Origin: CAYNUJ01 sp964621225
GTDB taxonomy: Bacteria; Bacteroidota; Ignavibacteria; Ignavibacteriales; Melioribacteraceae
Direction of reading: 5' to 3'
Length of the DNA: 26,710 bases
Assembly (NCBI GenBank): GCA_964621225.1
Contig: CAZULK010000026.1
Coordinates: forward strand, 1 to 26,710
The notes beneath the pieces were generated by a model. That model was given only the letters and a program-made list of their open reading frames with translations. It was not told the origin of the DNA and ran no database searches. How positions within the stretch are numbered: position 1 is the stretch's first letter; each line of letters opens with the position of its first letter. The translations under genes and the position numbers were made by a program. Below are positions 7,819 to 16,919 of the stretch, piece after piece.

Positions 7819-9891
7819 TTATTTCATCAACATCATCTTTTTGGTTACAACATTATTTCCGGCTTGAATTCTGTAAATATATAAACCGGAAGAAAGATTG
7901 CCGCTTCCGAATTTTACAGTATAAGTTCCGGCTCTCATTTCTGTATTCATCAAAGTCGCAACTTCGCGTCCCAATACATCAAATACTTTTATACTAACAT
8001 GTTCGGCATTCGGGATGCTAAACTTAATGTTAGTGGTCGGATTAAACGGATTGGGATAATTCTGGAATACTTCAAATTTAACCGGAATGTTTTCATCTTC
8101 AACATCGGATACATAACCTTCGAAATCATCATTATTTCTCGGGTTAAGTTTGTAATTACCAAATGAGTAATGTAATATTCCTTTCAACGCTGTAAATGTA
8201 TCGCCCGTGTTAATAACGATTAAACTTGGTTGTGAACCGTTACCGTAATCGTGATTTCCGTCTTCGGTTTCCACACGGGTTTCTCCACTACCATCGTCAA
8301 CAAGCATTTCACCGAAATTTCTATTACCGTCTGCATTGTAATTGCTAACGGTAACGTTTTCATATTTAATAAGAACGCTTTCCCATTGTTCTGCATCCAC
8401 TGTACCGCCGGAATTAAGATCAATTGTTCCGGTTGCAACAACTGATGGTTCCGGTAAAGGATTACCACTTGAGTTAACCGTAATTGAAACGCCTTGGTCG
8501 AGTGTTCCCAATCTGGTAACACCAAAGTTTTCGTTTACAATACCGGTTACTGTTACGTGATCTCCTTTTTTAACATTATCGGCTTCGGTTCCGAAAATTC
8601 TGATTCCACTCCAAGGACCAACACCGTCTTGAATATAAACCATAGTTCCAAAGTCGCTTGTATCTGCAGTAACAATACCACTTACAGTTACTTCGTAACC
8701 ATTGTATGCACTGTAACCTGATCCAAACGGTGAATATTGAACGTCTTGAATTCTTAAATCTCTATTCAGTACAAAGAAGAAATATCTGTTTGATGCAGTA
8801 TCAACCGGATTGTAGGATACCTGACCGAAATTATCTTCCGCTTTAATGAAATAGTCAACGAAAGCAGAATCGGCATTAATTCCCGGAATGAGAGCGGTAA
8901 AAATTGTATCGTTTGCCGCATCTTGTGTCATTTGGACTTCTTGATATGCTCCTTCGTTAACTCTATAAACCAAAGTAGCCGATGCAACTGTTCCGTCCAA
9001 ATCAACTATTCTACTGCTGATAGTTACATCCTGATTTGGAGCAACGGCAACCACATCCCTTTCGATATTCGAAATAGTTGGCGGAGTGGAACCTATTTTA
9101 ATGTCACCGGGATATAAAGGAACAATGTAATATCCGTCGGTTCTTGTGTTAATAACACCTCTTATATATTCCAGAGTTGCACCATCGTTCGGTGGTTCGT
9201 AATCTGTTAATCCGGAAAGTCTGTGACCTCTGAGAGTAAAATACCCGGATTGGTCATACATGAACATATAATTTCCGTTCTCATCATTTATTCTGAACGT
9301 TCCGTTACCGGTATTTCTATCGGAAGTAAAAACATTATTTATTTGAACATACATATGTTCATATTTTTCCGATTGCAGAATTAACTGTCCGTCATTCATA
9401 AAATCGGAGATTGATAATTGAATCGGTTCCGGTCTTTTCGGTAATTGATCCAACACCAAAACCGGTTGAATAGGATCCAATAAAACTGAAAATTGTGTCG
9501 TGGTATAAAATTCTTCCACGATTCCGGTAACTTGAATAACCTGTGCGGTATCAACCAAATCGAAAAATGTATTTTGATTAGTTCCGGTAGTATCATGTTG
9601 AATTACATTCATTCCACCCCAAACTTGTCCGGAAGTATCTTGAATATAAGCCACCCATCTACCACCTGCCCAAATGATTGGACGTCTGTCGGTTTGTGGA
9701 TCGACCAGCGTACTGGTAAGAGTAACACCGGTAATAGTTACTGTATCCCCCAACATAGGTGAAGGGGCATCACCGTTTGCAATAACGGAATCTTCCAAAA
9801 ATTGGATATCCATTATTGTAACCTGAGGAAACTGTTGAGCCATTAAGCTCATTCCCACAAGTAAAAATATTATTGTAAAAAACTTCTTCAT
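7819..9891 (-). CDS. T9SS-secreted protein with duplicated OB-like domain pairs
   Basis: 690 residues. A signal peptide (about 1-19, ending LMAQ) is followed by two similar units. Unit 1 has an OB-like segment at about 48-135 (VTITGVTL...AYIQDTSG...VQVTGIVEEF) and a second at about 175-262. Unit 2 has VTVSGIVT...VYIQDG...VTVTGIVNEN at about 398-470 and VLIKYENVTV... at about 505-590. An Ig-like region (about 272-365) separates them. The C-terminus (about 605-690) is a T9SS sorting domain (FQNYPNPFNP...KKMMLMK). Such OB domains occur beside nuclease domains in extracellular nucleases, but no nuclease motif is seen here. A Shine-Dalgarno AGGAG lies 6 bases before the ATG. Confidence 0.8.
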   Translation of the reverse strand: MKKFFTIIFLLVGMSLMAQQFPQVTIMDIQFLEDSVIANGDAPSPMLGDTVTITGVTLTSTLVDPQTDRRPIIWAGGRWVAYIQDTSGQVWGGMNVIQHDTTGTNQNTFFDLVDTAQVIQVTGIVEEFYTTTQFSVLLDPIQPVLVLDQLPKRPEPIQLSISDFMNDGQLILQSEKYEHMYVQINNVFTSDRNTGNGTFRINDENGNYMFMYDQSGYFTLRGHRLSGLTDYEPPNDGATLEYIRGVINTRTDGYYIVPLYPGDIKIGSTPPTISNIERDVVAVAPNQDVTISSRIVDLDGTVASATLVYRVNEGAYQEVQMTQDAANDTIFTALIPGINADSAFVDYFIKAEDNFGQVSYNPVDTASNRYFFFVLNRDLRIQDVQYSPFGSGYSAYNGYEVTVSGIVTADTSDFGTMVYIQDGVGPWSGIRIFGTEADNVKKGDHVTVTGIVNENFGVTRLGTLDQGVSITVNSSGNPLPEPSVVATGTIDLNSGGTVDAEQWESVLIKYENVTVSNYNADGNRNFGEMLVDDGSGETRVETEDGNHDYGNGSQPSLIVINTGDTFTALKGILHYSFGNYKLNPRNNDDFEGYVSDVEDENIPVKFEVFQNYPNPFNPTTNIKFSIPNAEHVSIKVFDVLGREVATLMNTEMRAGTYTVKFGSGNLSSGLYIYRIQAGNNVVTKKMMLMK

Positions 9892-9903
9892 AGTTTGCTC
9901 CTG

Positions 9904-11982
9904 TTATTTTATTACTAAAAATTTCCCCAATTTTATATTTCCGTTGGATAAATCCTTAACGGAAAATAAATATAATCCTGTAGCAATAGCTTGATCACTG
10001 TCGGTAATCAAATCCCAAGCATGTTCCCCGCCGCTCATCACTTGATCGCCGGCTTTGGAAAATGTTTGGAACCATCTGATATCACTACCGTTGGAATTTT
10101 GATCGTGATAAATTCTTTTAACTATATCTCCTGAAAGAGTATAAATGGTAATCTCGCATTCCGCGGGTAAATTATAAAAATAAATTTTGCGCAATCTTTC
10201 CGAATTGCCATCCCAATATGCACCGCCGTAATAGGGATTGGGATAAACGCCAACCTTCACTTCATCCTTTGATGTTGGTGGTGTACCCGGAATTATCCTT
10301 GTTGCACCCGCAAGAGAAGAAGATTCCAAACTTGTCAATCCGTTTGCAGCATCTCCCCTGTCGAATGCAGTTACAGAATAAACATATTGCCAACCGTTTA
10401 GTAGATTGTCTATTTCAAATTTGTAATAGTATTTTGTAGTATCATCAGCAAATACTTTCGGTTCAGCAAGTCGAATAAAATCGAATCCGGTATTGTAACC
10501 AATATTATTATTGGCAGAATCAAATTCCGCAACCTTTACGAATGATTCGAGAAGGTTTTGGGATTCGGTTAAATCAAATCCCGTGTTTGTTCTGTAAATC
10601 CGGTATCCTTCAAAATCTTTCTCACCAGAGATTGGATCAACAGATTCCTCTGCCCTTCTGTCCCAGTATATCTCAACTTTTCTATCCGATGGAACAACTT
10701 TAACCAAAGGTGTCAATGGAGGAGAAGGAAGAATAAACCGGGTTATTTTACCGTCACCATCCGCATCTTCTCCGGGATCCAAGATTCCATTTCCGTTTCT
10801 GTCCTCTCCGTTGTAAGCTCTTAATGCCCAAGTTGCGTTATTATATAAATTCGTTTTTTGAATTTCAGTATCCAGCGATGGCAAATCGGGACCAAATTTT
10901 TTAGCGGCAACTATTGCAAATGCAATTTCTATTGAATCCCCCGGAGCCAATGATTTTATAGCTCCTGCGGTAATAAGCATGGACCTGTTACTTGGCTGTT
11001 TTAATACATTCGGGTCAATGCCTTCGCCCCATTTATTATTTCCACCGAAATAACCTTCCATTTTTCTGTATCTTTGAACATCATTCGTGGGAGAGAAGAA
11101 ATTTTGATCATCCGTATTTCTGAATTGCCAACTGACAAAGTTTACATCATTATAATTTTTACTGGCACCTAAAAATTGAATACCTATATAACTATCCGTA
11201 AAACCAACATCACCGGTTGCATCGAACTCATAAGCAATTTTCAAAGAATCGTTGTAACCGTTTCCTCCTTTATTAAAGAACGAGCCTCCGGTTCGGGGTG
11301 ATGTAATGTTTGTATTCCTTACAACTGCGTCTGTCCACAAACCAATGTATAAAGAATCTATATACCTGGTTCCTTTGTTTTTGATTACATAATTGTTGAT
11401 TACAAAAAAATCGGCAAAAGGAAAATTCCAAGCATAACTTTCTTGATGAACAACCAAACCAAGCGGAACATGATCTACAATTAATTCACCGTTACTCAAT
11501 GTCCGGTTCGTGTCGGTGTAATCCATCACAAAATCTTGATGAGATACAGCATACGGGGAGAAAAACTTGGAATTAATCAATGAAGATCTCTCCACAACAC
11601 GGCTACCCGGTTCATTTGTGAATTCAAATCCTCCTCCTCTATTCGAAACAGAAGAAGCATCGACAGCACCGGTTGTAACAAAAGGACCGGATTTGCCGGC
11701 TCCCGTTGAATCGTTAGCTAAAAATCCGCCAACCCATAATCCACCGTCGAAAATATGTTCTATTCCACTGCCTAAAGGAAATTCGCATGAAGGTTGTTCC
11801 GGCCAGAGTGAAAATCCATGTCCATAAGTGCCGAAATTGGTTATCGTCAGACCTATATTTCCAACATTGGTATACTTAGAGTTGTCGTCGTCAGTAGATT
11901 TTTGAATAAATCTTTGAGACGATTGACCCAACAAAGAGGAAACAAAAAATACAGTATAAATAATTAAAAAGGATTTTCTCAT
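9904..11982 (-). CDS. Secreted T9SS-type surface protein with FN3-like and calcium-loop region
   Basis: 692 residues, first gene of the operon. A signal peptide (about 1-20, ending LLGQ) precedes a long domain of unknown function with NIGLTITNFGTYGHGF and FDGGLWVGG near its start, a pattern I associate with large secreted Ignavibacteria/Calditrichota proteins. DRNGNGILDPGE-DADGDGKIT (394-414) looks like paired calcium-binding loops. Residues about 425-545 are FN3-like (KVEIYWDRRAEES...FEGYRIYRT). The end, VGVYPNPYYGG...ATGLYLFSVKD...KLGKFLVIK, is a variant T9SS sorting domain. No enzymatic motif is visible. No Shine-Dalgarno is obvious before the ATG. It stands 12 bases before the OB-fold gene. 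Confidence 0.72.
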   Translation of the reverse strand: MRKSFLIIYTVFFVSSLLGQSSQRFIQKSTDDDNSKYTNVGNIGLTITNFGTYGHGFSLWPEQPSCEFPLGSGIEHIFDGGLWVGGFLANDSTGAGKSGPFVTTGAVDASSVSNRGGGFEFTNEPGSRVVERSSLINSKFFSPYAVSHQDFVMDYTDTNRTLSNGELIVDHVPLGLVVHQESYAWNFPFADFFVINNYVIKNKGTRYIDSLYIGLWTDAVVRNTNITSPRTGGSFFNKGGNGYNDSLKIAYEFDATGDVGFTDSYIGIQFLGASKNYNDVNFVSWQFRNTDDQNFFSPTNDVQRYRKMEGYFGGNNKWGEGIDPNVLKQPSNRSMLITAGAIKSLAPGDSIEIAFAIVAAKKFGPDLPSLDTEIQKTNLYNNATWALRAYNGEDRNGNGILDPGEDADGDGKITRFILPSPPLTPLVKVVPSDRKVEIYWDRRAEESVDPISGEKDFEGYRIYRTNTGFDLTESQNLLESFVKVAEFDSANNNIGYNTGFDFIRLAEPKVFADDTTKYYYKFEIDNLLNGWQYVYSVTAFDRGDAANGLTSLESSSLAGATRIIPGTPPTSKDEVKVGVYPNPYYGGAYWDGNSERLRKIYFYNLPAECEITIYTLSGDIVKRIYHDQNSNGSDIRWFQTFSKAGDQVMSGGEHAWDLITDSDQAIATGLYLFSVKDLSNGNIKLGKFLVIK

Positions 11983-12007
11983 CTATAAATTCTACCGATT
12001 GAGGATT

Positions 12008-12015
12008 GAAAAATA
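12008..12015 (-). promoter_or_regulatory. Candidate -7 element for the envelope operon
   Basis: TATTTTTC on the minus strand, 25 bases before the first ATG of the operon, differs by one base from the TATTTTTG found before nadE, prfB and pcm. No convincing TTTG lies 19-21 bases upstream. The rest of the 11983-12150 gap is AT-rich and otherwise featureless. Confidence 0.3.
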
Positions 12016-12151
12016 AACAATTTGATTTAAAATGAAAATGATAAATGAAATAATTCAAATAAATAATTTACTATTTTTTTATTAGTGGGATAATTGGGAT
12101 GTAAATCTGAAATATTTTTATTAAGGAATGCAATTTTTCGAAGGGAGTAAT

Positions 12152-12180
12152 AAAAAAAGCGGGGCCGAACCCCGCTTTTT
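12152..12180 (-). terminator. Intrinsic terminator of korAB
   Basis: On the minus strand a GCGGGG/CCCCGC stem (12159-12164 with 12170-12175) with a 5-base loop is followed by seven T residues. It starts a few bases after the korB stop. The plus strand also reads A-rich, stem, T5, so it could work in both directions. It separates korAB from the envelope operon downstream. Confidence 0.92.
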
Positions 12181-12183
12181 AAT

Positions 12184-13221
12184 TTATTTAACTTCCCAGG
12201 TATTGGCCGAGAACAATAATCTTTCAAGATCGCCTTTACCTTTTTTCTTCTGTACTTCTTCAATTTGACGAGTTACTTCTTCGTCATAAGTCGGTCTTTC
12301 AATTGAACGGAAAATACCGATCGGAGTAGGAAGACCCGGATGTTCCTGTAAGTGGGCTAAAATGAAAGCTCTAATCGGATTTTCATCATAAACGTCATGA
12401 ATCCAAAGGTCTTTTTCGTCAATATTTTCCTCTTTCAAGTTAACTACTTTTGGTTCAAAACCGTCAAGAATAACAGCTTTGTCTTTTTCTTTTCCAAAGA
12501 TGAGAGGCTTTCCGTGTTCCAAAACAACAACATTTTCCTCTTTCACACCTTTTTCGGTAAGAGGTCTATAAGCGCCGTCATTAAAGATATTACAGTTCTG
12601 ATATACTTCAATAAATGAAATACCTTTATGAGCAGCTGCAGCTTTAATCATTTCCTGTAGATGTTTTGGTTCCCTATCAATTGAACGGGCAACAAAAGTA
12701 GCTTCTGCACCCAATGCCATAGAAATAGGATTGAATGGATAATCAACACTTCCATACGGAGAAGATTTTGTAATCTTCCCTTTTTCGGAAGTCGGTGAAT
12801 ACTGCCCTTTCGTTAATCCGTAGATTCTATTATTAAATAGGATCATATTCAAATCAACATTCTTTCTACAAGCATGGATAAAATGATTTCCACCGATTGA
12901 AAGCAGATCACCGTCACCGGTTGCAACCCATACGGAAAGATCGGGATTGGCAACTTTTACTCCTGTAGCAATTGCGGGCGCTCTACCGTGAATTGAATGG
13001 AATCCGTAAGTATTCATATAATAAGGAAATCTACTGGAGCAACCGATACCGGAAATCCATGCTATTTTTTCTTTCGGAACACCAATATCCGGGAAACTCC
13101 TCTGAACCTGTGCGAGAATGGAGTAATCACCACAACCAGGGCACCATCTCACATCCTGATCACTGGCAAAATCTTTTGCCGTTAATTTAACTTCTTTTAC
13201 ATCTATATTATTCTGAGTCAT
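12184..13221 (-). CDS. korB: 2-oxoacid:ferredoxin oxidoreductase subunit beta
   Basis: 345 residues from ATG 13221, chosen because GGAGG lies 5 bases upstream; a longer reading from a TTG at 13242 has no such support. It holds the thiamine-diphosphate site: CPGCG (27-31), Cys 61, GDGD (102-105) with N130/N131 further on. CPGC and later cysteines fit the 4Fe-4S ligands of this subunit. With KorA it oxidatively decarboxylates a 2-oxoacid, probably 2-oxoglutarate, to the acyl-CoA with ferredoxin as electron carrier, or the reverse. Substrate choice cannot be proved from motifs. The start overlaps the korA stop by 14 bases. No ferredoxin-like delta subunit is adjacent. Confidence 0.92.
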   Translation of the reverse strand: MTQNNIDVKEVKLTAKDFASDQDVRWCPGCGDYSILAQVQRSFPDIGVPKEKIAWISGIGCSSRFPYYMNTYGFHSIHGRAPAIATGVKVANPDLSVWVATGDGDLLSIGGNHFIHACRKNVDLNMILFNNRIYGLTKGQYSPTSEKGKITKSSPYGSVDYPFNPISMALGAEATFVARSIDREPKHLQEMIKAAAAHKGISFIEVYQNCNIFNDGAYRPLTEKGVKEENVVVLEHGKPLIFGKEKDKAVILDGFEPKVVNLKEENIDEKDLWIHDVYDENPIRAFILAHLQEHPGLPTPIGIFRSIERPTYDEEVTRQIEEVQKKKGKGDLERLLFSANTWEVK

Positions 13222-15058
13222 TTCCGCCTCCGAGTAATTCAATTATCTTATTCTTAATATCATACGATTTCAAAGGTAATCCACGAACCACATTAAATTG
13301 AATAACATCAATCAAATATTCACTCTTAAGCAATTTTGCCAATTGCCCCAAGTTAATTTCCGGCACCAAAATCTTATCGTATTTCGATAAAATTTCGCCA
13401 AGATTTTTGGGGAAAGGATTGATATAATTCAAATGAGTCTGGGCTACTTTGTAACCTTCTTTTCTAGCTTTAACAACAGCTTCTTTTATTGAGCCGTAAG
13501 TACCGCCCCAACCAATAACGAGCAATTCGGCATCTTCGTCACCTTCAACCTCTTGCAAAGGAATATCGTTTTGAACATTCTTTACTTTCTGTGCTCTCAG
13601 GTGAACCATATGGTCGTGGTTGTCGGGATCGTAAGAAACATTTCCTGTAATATCTTGTTTTTCCAGACCACCAATTCTATGCTCTAAGCCGGGAGTACCG
13701 GGAATTGCCCAAGGACGGGCAAGATTTTCATCTCTTTGATATGGTTGGAATCCTTCCGGATCGGTATGATACTTAACTTCAATTTTAGGTAACTCATCTG
13801 CATGAGGAACTCTCCAAGGTTCGGAACCATTGGCAATATAACCGTCTGTTAATAACAGAACCGGAGTCATATATTTTAGAGCTATTCTTGAAGCTTCTAT
13901 AGCAAAGTGGAAACAATTACTAGGAGTGGAAGCAGCTATTACAGGCATCGGCGATTCTCCATGACGTCCGTACATTGCCTGCAGTAAATCAGCCTGCTCT
14001 GTTTTAGTAGGCAAACCGGTTGAAGGACCGCCACGCTGAACATCAATAATTACTAATGGTAATTCGGTTATTACTGCCAATCCGGCTGCTTCTGTCTTAA
14101 GTGCCAAGCCCGGGCCAGAAGTAGTTGTAATAGCTAAATTTCCTGCGTAAGCAGCACCAATAGCAGACGAAATACCGGCTATTTCATCTTCGGCTTGGAA
14201 TGTTTTAACTCCGAAATCTTTATACTTACTTAGAAAATGAAGTATATCGGAGGCCGGGGTGATTGGATAAGAACCCAAGAACAAAGGCAATCCGCTTACT
14301 TGCGAAGCAGCGATAAAACCAAGAGCAGTAGCTTCATTTCCTGAAATACTTCTGTATACTCCGGGTTTAAGTGAAGCAGGTTTAACTTTATATCTTGCGG
14401 TAAATATCTCGGTAGTTTCACCAAAGTAATATCCGGCTTTCAAAGCCTTTTTATTTGCTTCCACCAATTCAGGTTTCTTAGCAAATTTCTTTTCCAACCA
14501 TTCTTCGGTGGGTTCGAGAGGTCTGTTATATAACCAGTACATCAAACCAAGGGCAAATAAATTTTTACTCCTCTGAATATCTTTTACAGACAGCCCGGTA
14601 TCTTTCAGCGCTTCTTGTGTCATTTTGGTAATTCTTACGCTGTAAACTGTATGACCGTCCAATTCTCCTGTATTCCTTGGATCTTCGTCAAAACCGGCCA
14701 TCTTCAAATTTTTTGGCTCGAAAGCATCCTCGTTGAGTATAATTACCGCATCAGGTTTTACTTCCGGTAAATTTTTCTTTAACGCAGCAGGATTCATCGC
14801 TACCAATACATCTGCTCTATCGCCGGGTGTATAAACATCCGCCGAACCAAAATGCAATTGGAATCCACTCACACCGTAAATCGTTCCGGCGGGGGCGCGG
14901 ATTTCTGCTGGATAATCGGGTAATGTTGCTAAATCGTTTCCTACAATCGCAGTCGTGTCACTAAATTGGGTTCCGGTTAACTGCATACCGTCGCCCGAGT
15001 CTCCGGCAAACCTAACGGTAACTTCTGAAAGTTCCCTTAGTTCTGTGTCTTTAGCCAT
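13208..15058 (-). CDS. korA: 2-oxoacid:ferredoxin oxidoreductase subunit alpha (fused gamma-alpha)
   Basis: 616 residues. The N-terminal about 200 residues are a gamma domain (VRFAGDSGDGMQLTG, about 15-30), and the alpha domain starts near 240 with SYPITPAS (263-270), the usual alpha signature. This gamma-alpha fusion is common in Kor enzymes of Actinobacteria and Bacteroidota. It forms the heteromeric enzyme with KorB in the cytoplasm, serving the oxidative or reductive TCA cycle. The gene is followed directly by korB with overlapping ends. The start ATG has only a weak GAGAG purine stretch upstream. KorA versus another 2-oxoacid (for example pyruvate) is based on overall architecture. Confidence 0.92.
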   Translation of the reverse strand: MAKDTELRELSEVTVRFAGDSGDGMQLTGTQFSDTTAIVGNDLATLPDYPAEIRAPAGTIYGVSGFQLHFGSADVYTPGDRADVLVAMNPAALKKNLPEVKPDAVIILNEDAFEPKNLKMAGFDEDPRNTGELDGHTVYSVRITKMTQEALKDTGLSVKDIQRSKNLFALGLMYWLYNRPLEPTEEWLEKKFAKKPELVEANKKALKAGYYFGETTEIFTARYKVKPASLKPGVYRSISGNEATALGFIAASQVSGLPLFLGSYPITPASDILHFLSKYKDFGVKTFQAEDEIAGISSAIGAAYAGNLAITTTSGPGLALKTEAAGLAVITELPLVIIDVQRGGPSTGLPTKTEQADLLQAMYGRHGESPMPVIAASTPSNCFHFAIEASRIALKYMTPVLLLTDGYIANGSEPWRVPHADELPKIEVKYHTDPEGFQPYQRDENLARPWAIPGTPGLEHRIGGLEKQDITGNVSYDPDNHDHMVHLRAQKVKNVQNDIPLQEVEGDEDAELLVIGWGGTYGSIKEAVVKARKEGYKVAQTHLNYINPFPKNLGEILSKYDKILVPEINLGQLAKLLKSEYLIDVIQFNVVRGLPLKSYDIKNKIIELLGGGNDSE

Positions 15059-15099
15059 TTTTTAACTCTCACTCTATCTATTTGTTTAACAATTAATTT

Positions 15100-15105
15100 A
15101 TTATA
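15100..15105 (-). promoter_or_regulatory. Candidate -10 element for korAB
   Basis: A perfect TATAAT lies on the minus strand 41 bases before the korA ATG in the 100-base gap after dsbD. The -35 side is poor (TAGAAA at 16 bases). AT-rich sequence makes chance matches likely. Confidence 0.3.
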
Positions 15106-15158
15106 TAAAAGAAACTTAATTTTTCTATTTAACTTATTCAATTATTTTAGTGTATAAA

Positions 15159-16919
15159 TCACTTGATTTTGTTCAAAATCTTCAAAAATTGATCTGCATC
15201 AACAAATCCGGTCAACCTTTCCGCTTCAATTCCTGAAGAATTATAAATTATTATCGTTGGCATTCCCAAAATGTTGAATTTTTTTCTGATTTTTTCAGTC
15301 CTGTCGGACATTGTTTTAGTCATATCAATTTTATATTTATCATAATTTTTCAATGCACTGATCACTCTTGGATCGCTGAAAGTGAACTTATCCAATTCCT
15401 TGCAAGGAATACACCAATCGGCATAGAAATCCATTATTACTTTATTTCCATTGCTCAAGGATTGTTCAAATTTAGTTTGTTCAAATTTAGTCCACTCGGG
15501 TGAACTCTCTTCTGTGGGAATGATAGTCCAAACGGACAAGCCCAAAACCAAAAGGGTAAAAACAATCTTGAAGTAAAAGAACCCTTTAACCTCGTTCCCG
15601 GTTTTATCAATAAACAGTAAATAGAGCGCTCCGATTATTCCGAAAACCGGTAAAGCATAAGTGGAAAATTCTTTCGGAAGTAACGGCTGAACAAAATAGA
15701 TTGCCGCTGCAAAAAGTATCCATCCGAAAATATGTTTAACACCTTCCATCCAAACACCGGCATTCGGCAAACTTTTGATCTTGCCCGAAAAAATTGCAAG
15801 GAATAAATATGGCAATCCCAAGCCAATAGCCAAGAAAAAGAACATTAAAAATCCATAAAGAGCATCACCTTTTGCCGCAACTACAGTAACTAATCCAAGT
15901 ACAAAAGGACCGATACACGGAGCGGCAACTATTCCCATTGTTAATCCCATAAAGAATGCACCGAAAGCACCGGATTTTGCACCTCCCGCTTTCATAACCC
16001 AACTATCGGGAAGCTTAAATTCGTAAACCCCGAATTGACTTAAAGCCAATGTAATAAAAACTATTACAATGAATCCTATAACATAGGGATTCTGTAAAAG
16101 AGAGCCGAATACGGCACCTGTCAATGAAGTAACCACTCCAACTATAGAGTATGTTAAAGCAATTCCTAAAACGTATAATAATCCTAGCATTGCCAATCTT
16201 TTAGTACTACCTTCGCTTTGTCCGCCAAAATATCCGATAGTAATAGGAATAAGAGGATAGACGCATGGAGTTAAATTCAATGCTAAACCGCCAAGGAATA
16301 CAAAAAGCAAGCTAAAAAAGAGTCCGCTGCTTTCCAGAATATCGGCTAAACTACTTTCCTCCGGTTGATTTTCAATTTTTTCCTCAAATACGATACCTGC
16401 AAATTTATCGGAATTAATTTCCATTATTCCTTGTGACTGGTCAACCACTTGCACTCTAAGAGTATCGCTTATTTCATTCGGAGGGAGACATGAAGAATTA
16501 TTACATGCCTGATATCCCAATGTAACAATAAGTTCATATTCCCCAGGTTGAATATCTGAGGGAATTTCAATTTTTCCGCCAATTTTAAATTCCCCTTCGA
16601 ATACAGATACCGGAACATCGGAGAATTCAAAATTCAAATCTTCCGCTTCCGGAAAAATCACTTTGGTAAGTTTAAACGGTTCATTCACCTTTACTTCAGA
16701 GGCAATCAAAAAATCTTCCTTAGGCGTATTGGAATTAATATGCCATCCTTCTTTTACGCTAACATCAAGAGCTAACTTTACCTCGCTCGAAGAATAAACT
16801 TTGTCGTATGATAAATATGATTCAAGTTGAATTAAATCTTTCGGACCAAAGAACTGGGCAAATGAATTTGTACTGACAATAAAAGCTAAAATTCCGATTA
16901 TCGAGAATAACTTTTTCAT
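15159..16919 (-). CDS. dsbD: Thiol:disulfide interchange protein DsbD
   Basis: 586 residues from ATG 16919. This start is preferred because it gives a clean signal peptide (MKKLFSIIGILAF...SFAQ) and a TAATG overlap with nadE; a GGAGG lies about 11 bases upstream. Domain order: periplasmic alpha domain (about 25-165) with Cys139/Cys144 (ACNNSSC); membrane domain (about 205-455) with TPCVYP (Cys219) and APCIGP (Cys335), the two electron-carrying cysteines; C-terminal thioredoxin domain with WCIPC (Cys503/Cys506). All six DsbD cysteines are present. It moves reducing power from cytoplasmic thioredoxin to periplasmic disulfides and cytochrome c maturation. A 15-base tandem duplication sits in the linker before the thioredoxin domain. 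Confidence 0.93.
   Translation of the reverse strand: MKKLFSIIGILAFIVSTNSFAQFFGPKDLIQLESYLSYDKVYSSSEVKLALDVSVKEGWHINSNTPKEDFLIASEVKVNEPFKLTKVIFPEAEDLNFEFSDVPVSVFEGEFKIGGKIEIPSDIQPGEYELIVTLGYQACNNSSCLPPNEISDTLRVQVVDQSQGIMEINSDKFAGIVFEEKIENQPEESSLADILESSGLFFSLLFVFLGGLALNLTPCVYPLIPITIGYFGGQSEGSTKRLAMLGLLYVLGIALTYSIVGVVTSLTGAVFGSLLQNPYVIGFIVIVFITLALSQFGVYEFKLPDSWVMKAGGAKSGAFGAFFMGLTMGIVAAPCIGPFVLGLVTVVAAKGDALYGFLMFFFLAIGLGLPYLFLAIFSGKIKSLPNAGVWMEGVKHIFGWILFAAAIYFVQPLLPKEFSTYALPVFGIIGALYLLFIDKTGNEVKGFFYFKIVFTLLVLGLSVWTIIPTEESSPEWTKFEQTKFEQSLSNGNKVIMDFYADWCIPCKELDKFTFSDPRVISALKNYDKYKIDMTKTMSDRTEKIRKKFNILGMPTIIIYNSSGIEAERLTGFVDADQFLKILNKIK
15462..15491. repeat. Perfect 15-bp tandem duplication within dsbD
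   Basis: TTGTTCAAATTTAGT occurs twice back to back. On the minus strand it encodes TKFEQ-TKFEQ in the linker between the membrane part and the thioredoxin domain of DsbD. Frame is preserved. The perfect match suggests a recent slippage event. Confidence 0.9.

Noticed and set aside
12027..12263. A 78-codon minus-strand frame across the korB end and its terminator
   Set aside because: It runs out of frame through korB and then through the terminator stem; composition is lysine-rich AT-driven sequence without a ribosome site.
13219..13242. A longer korB reading from TTG 13242
   Set aside because: The ATG at 13221 has GGAGG at proper spacing, and the added seven residues do not belong to the family.
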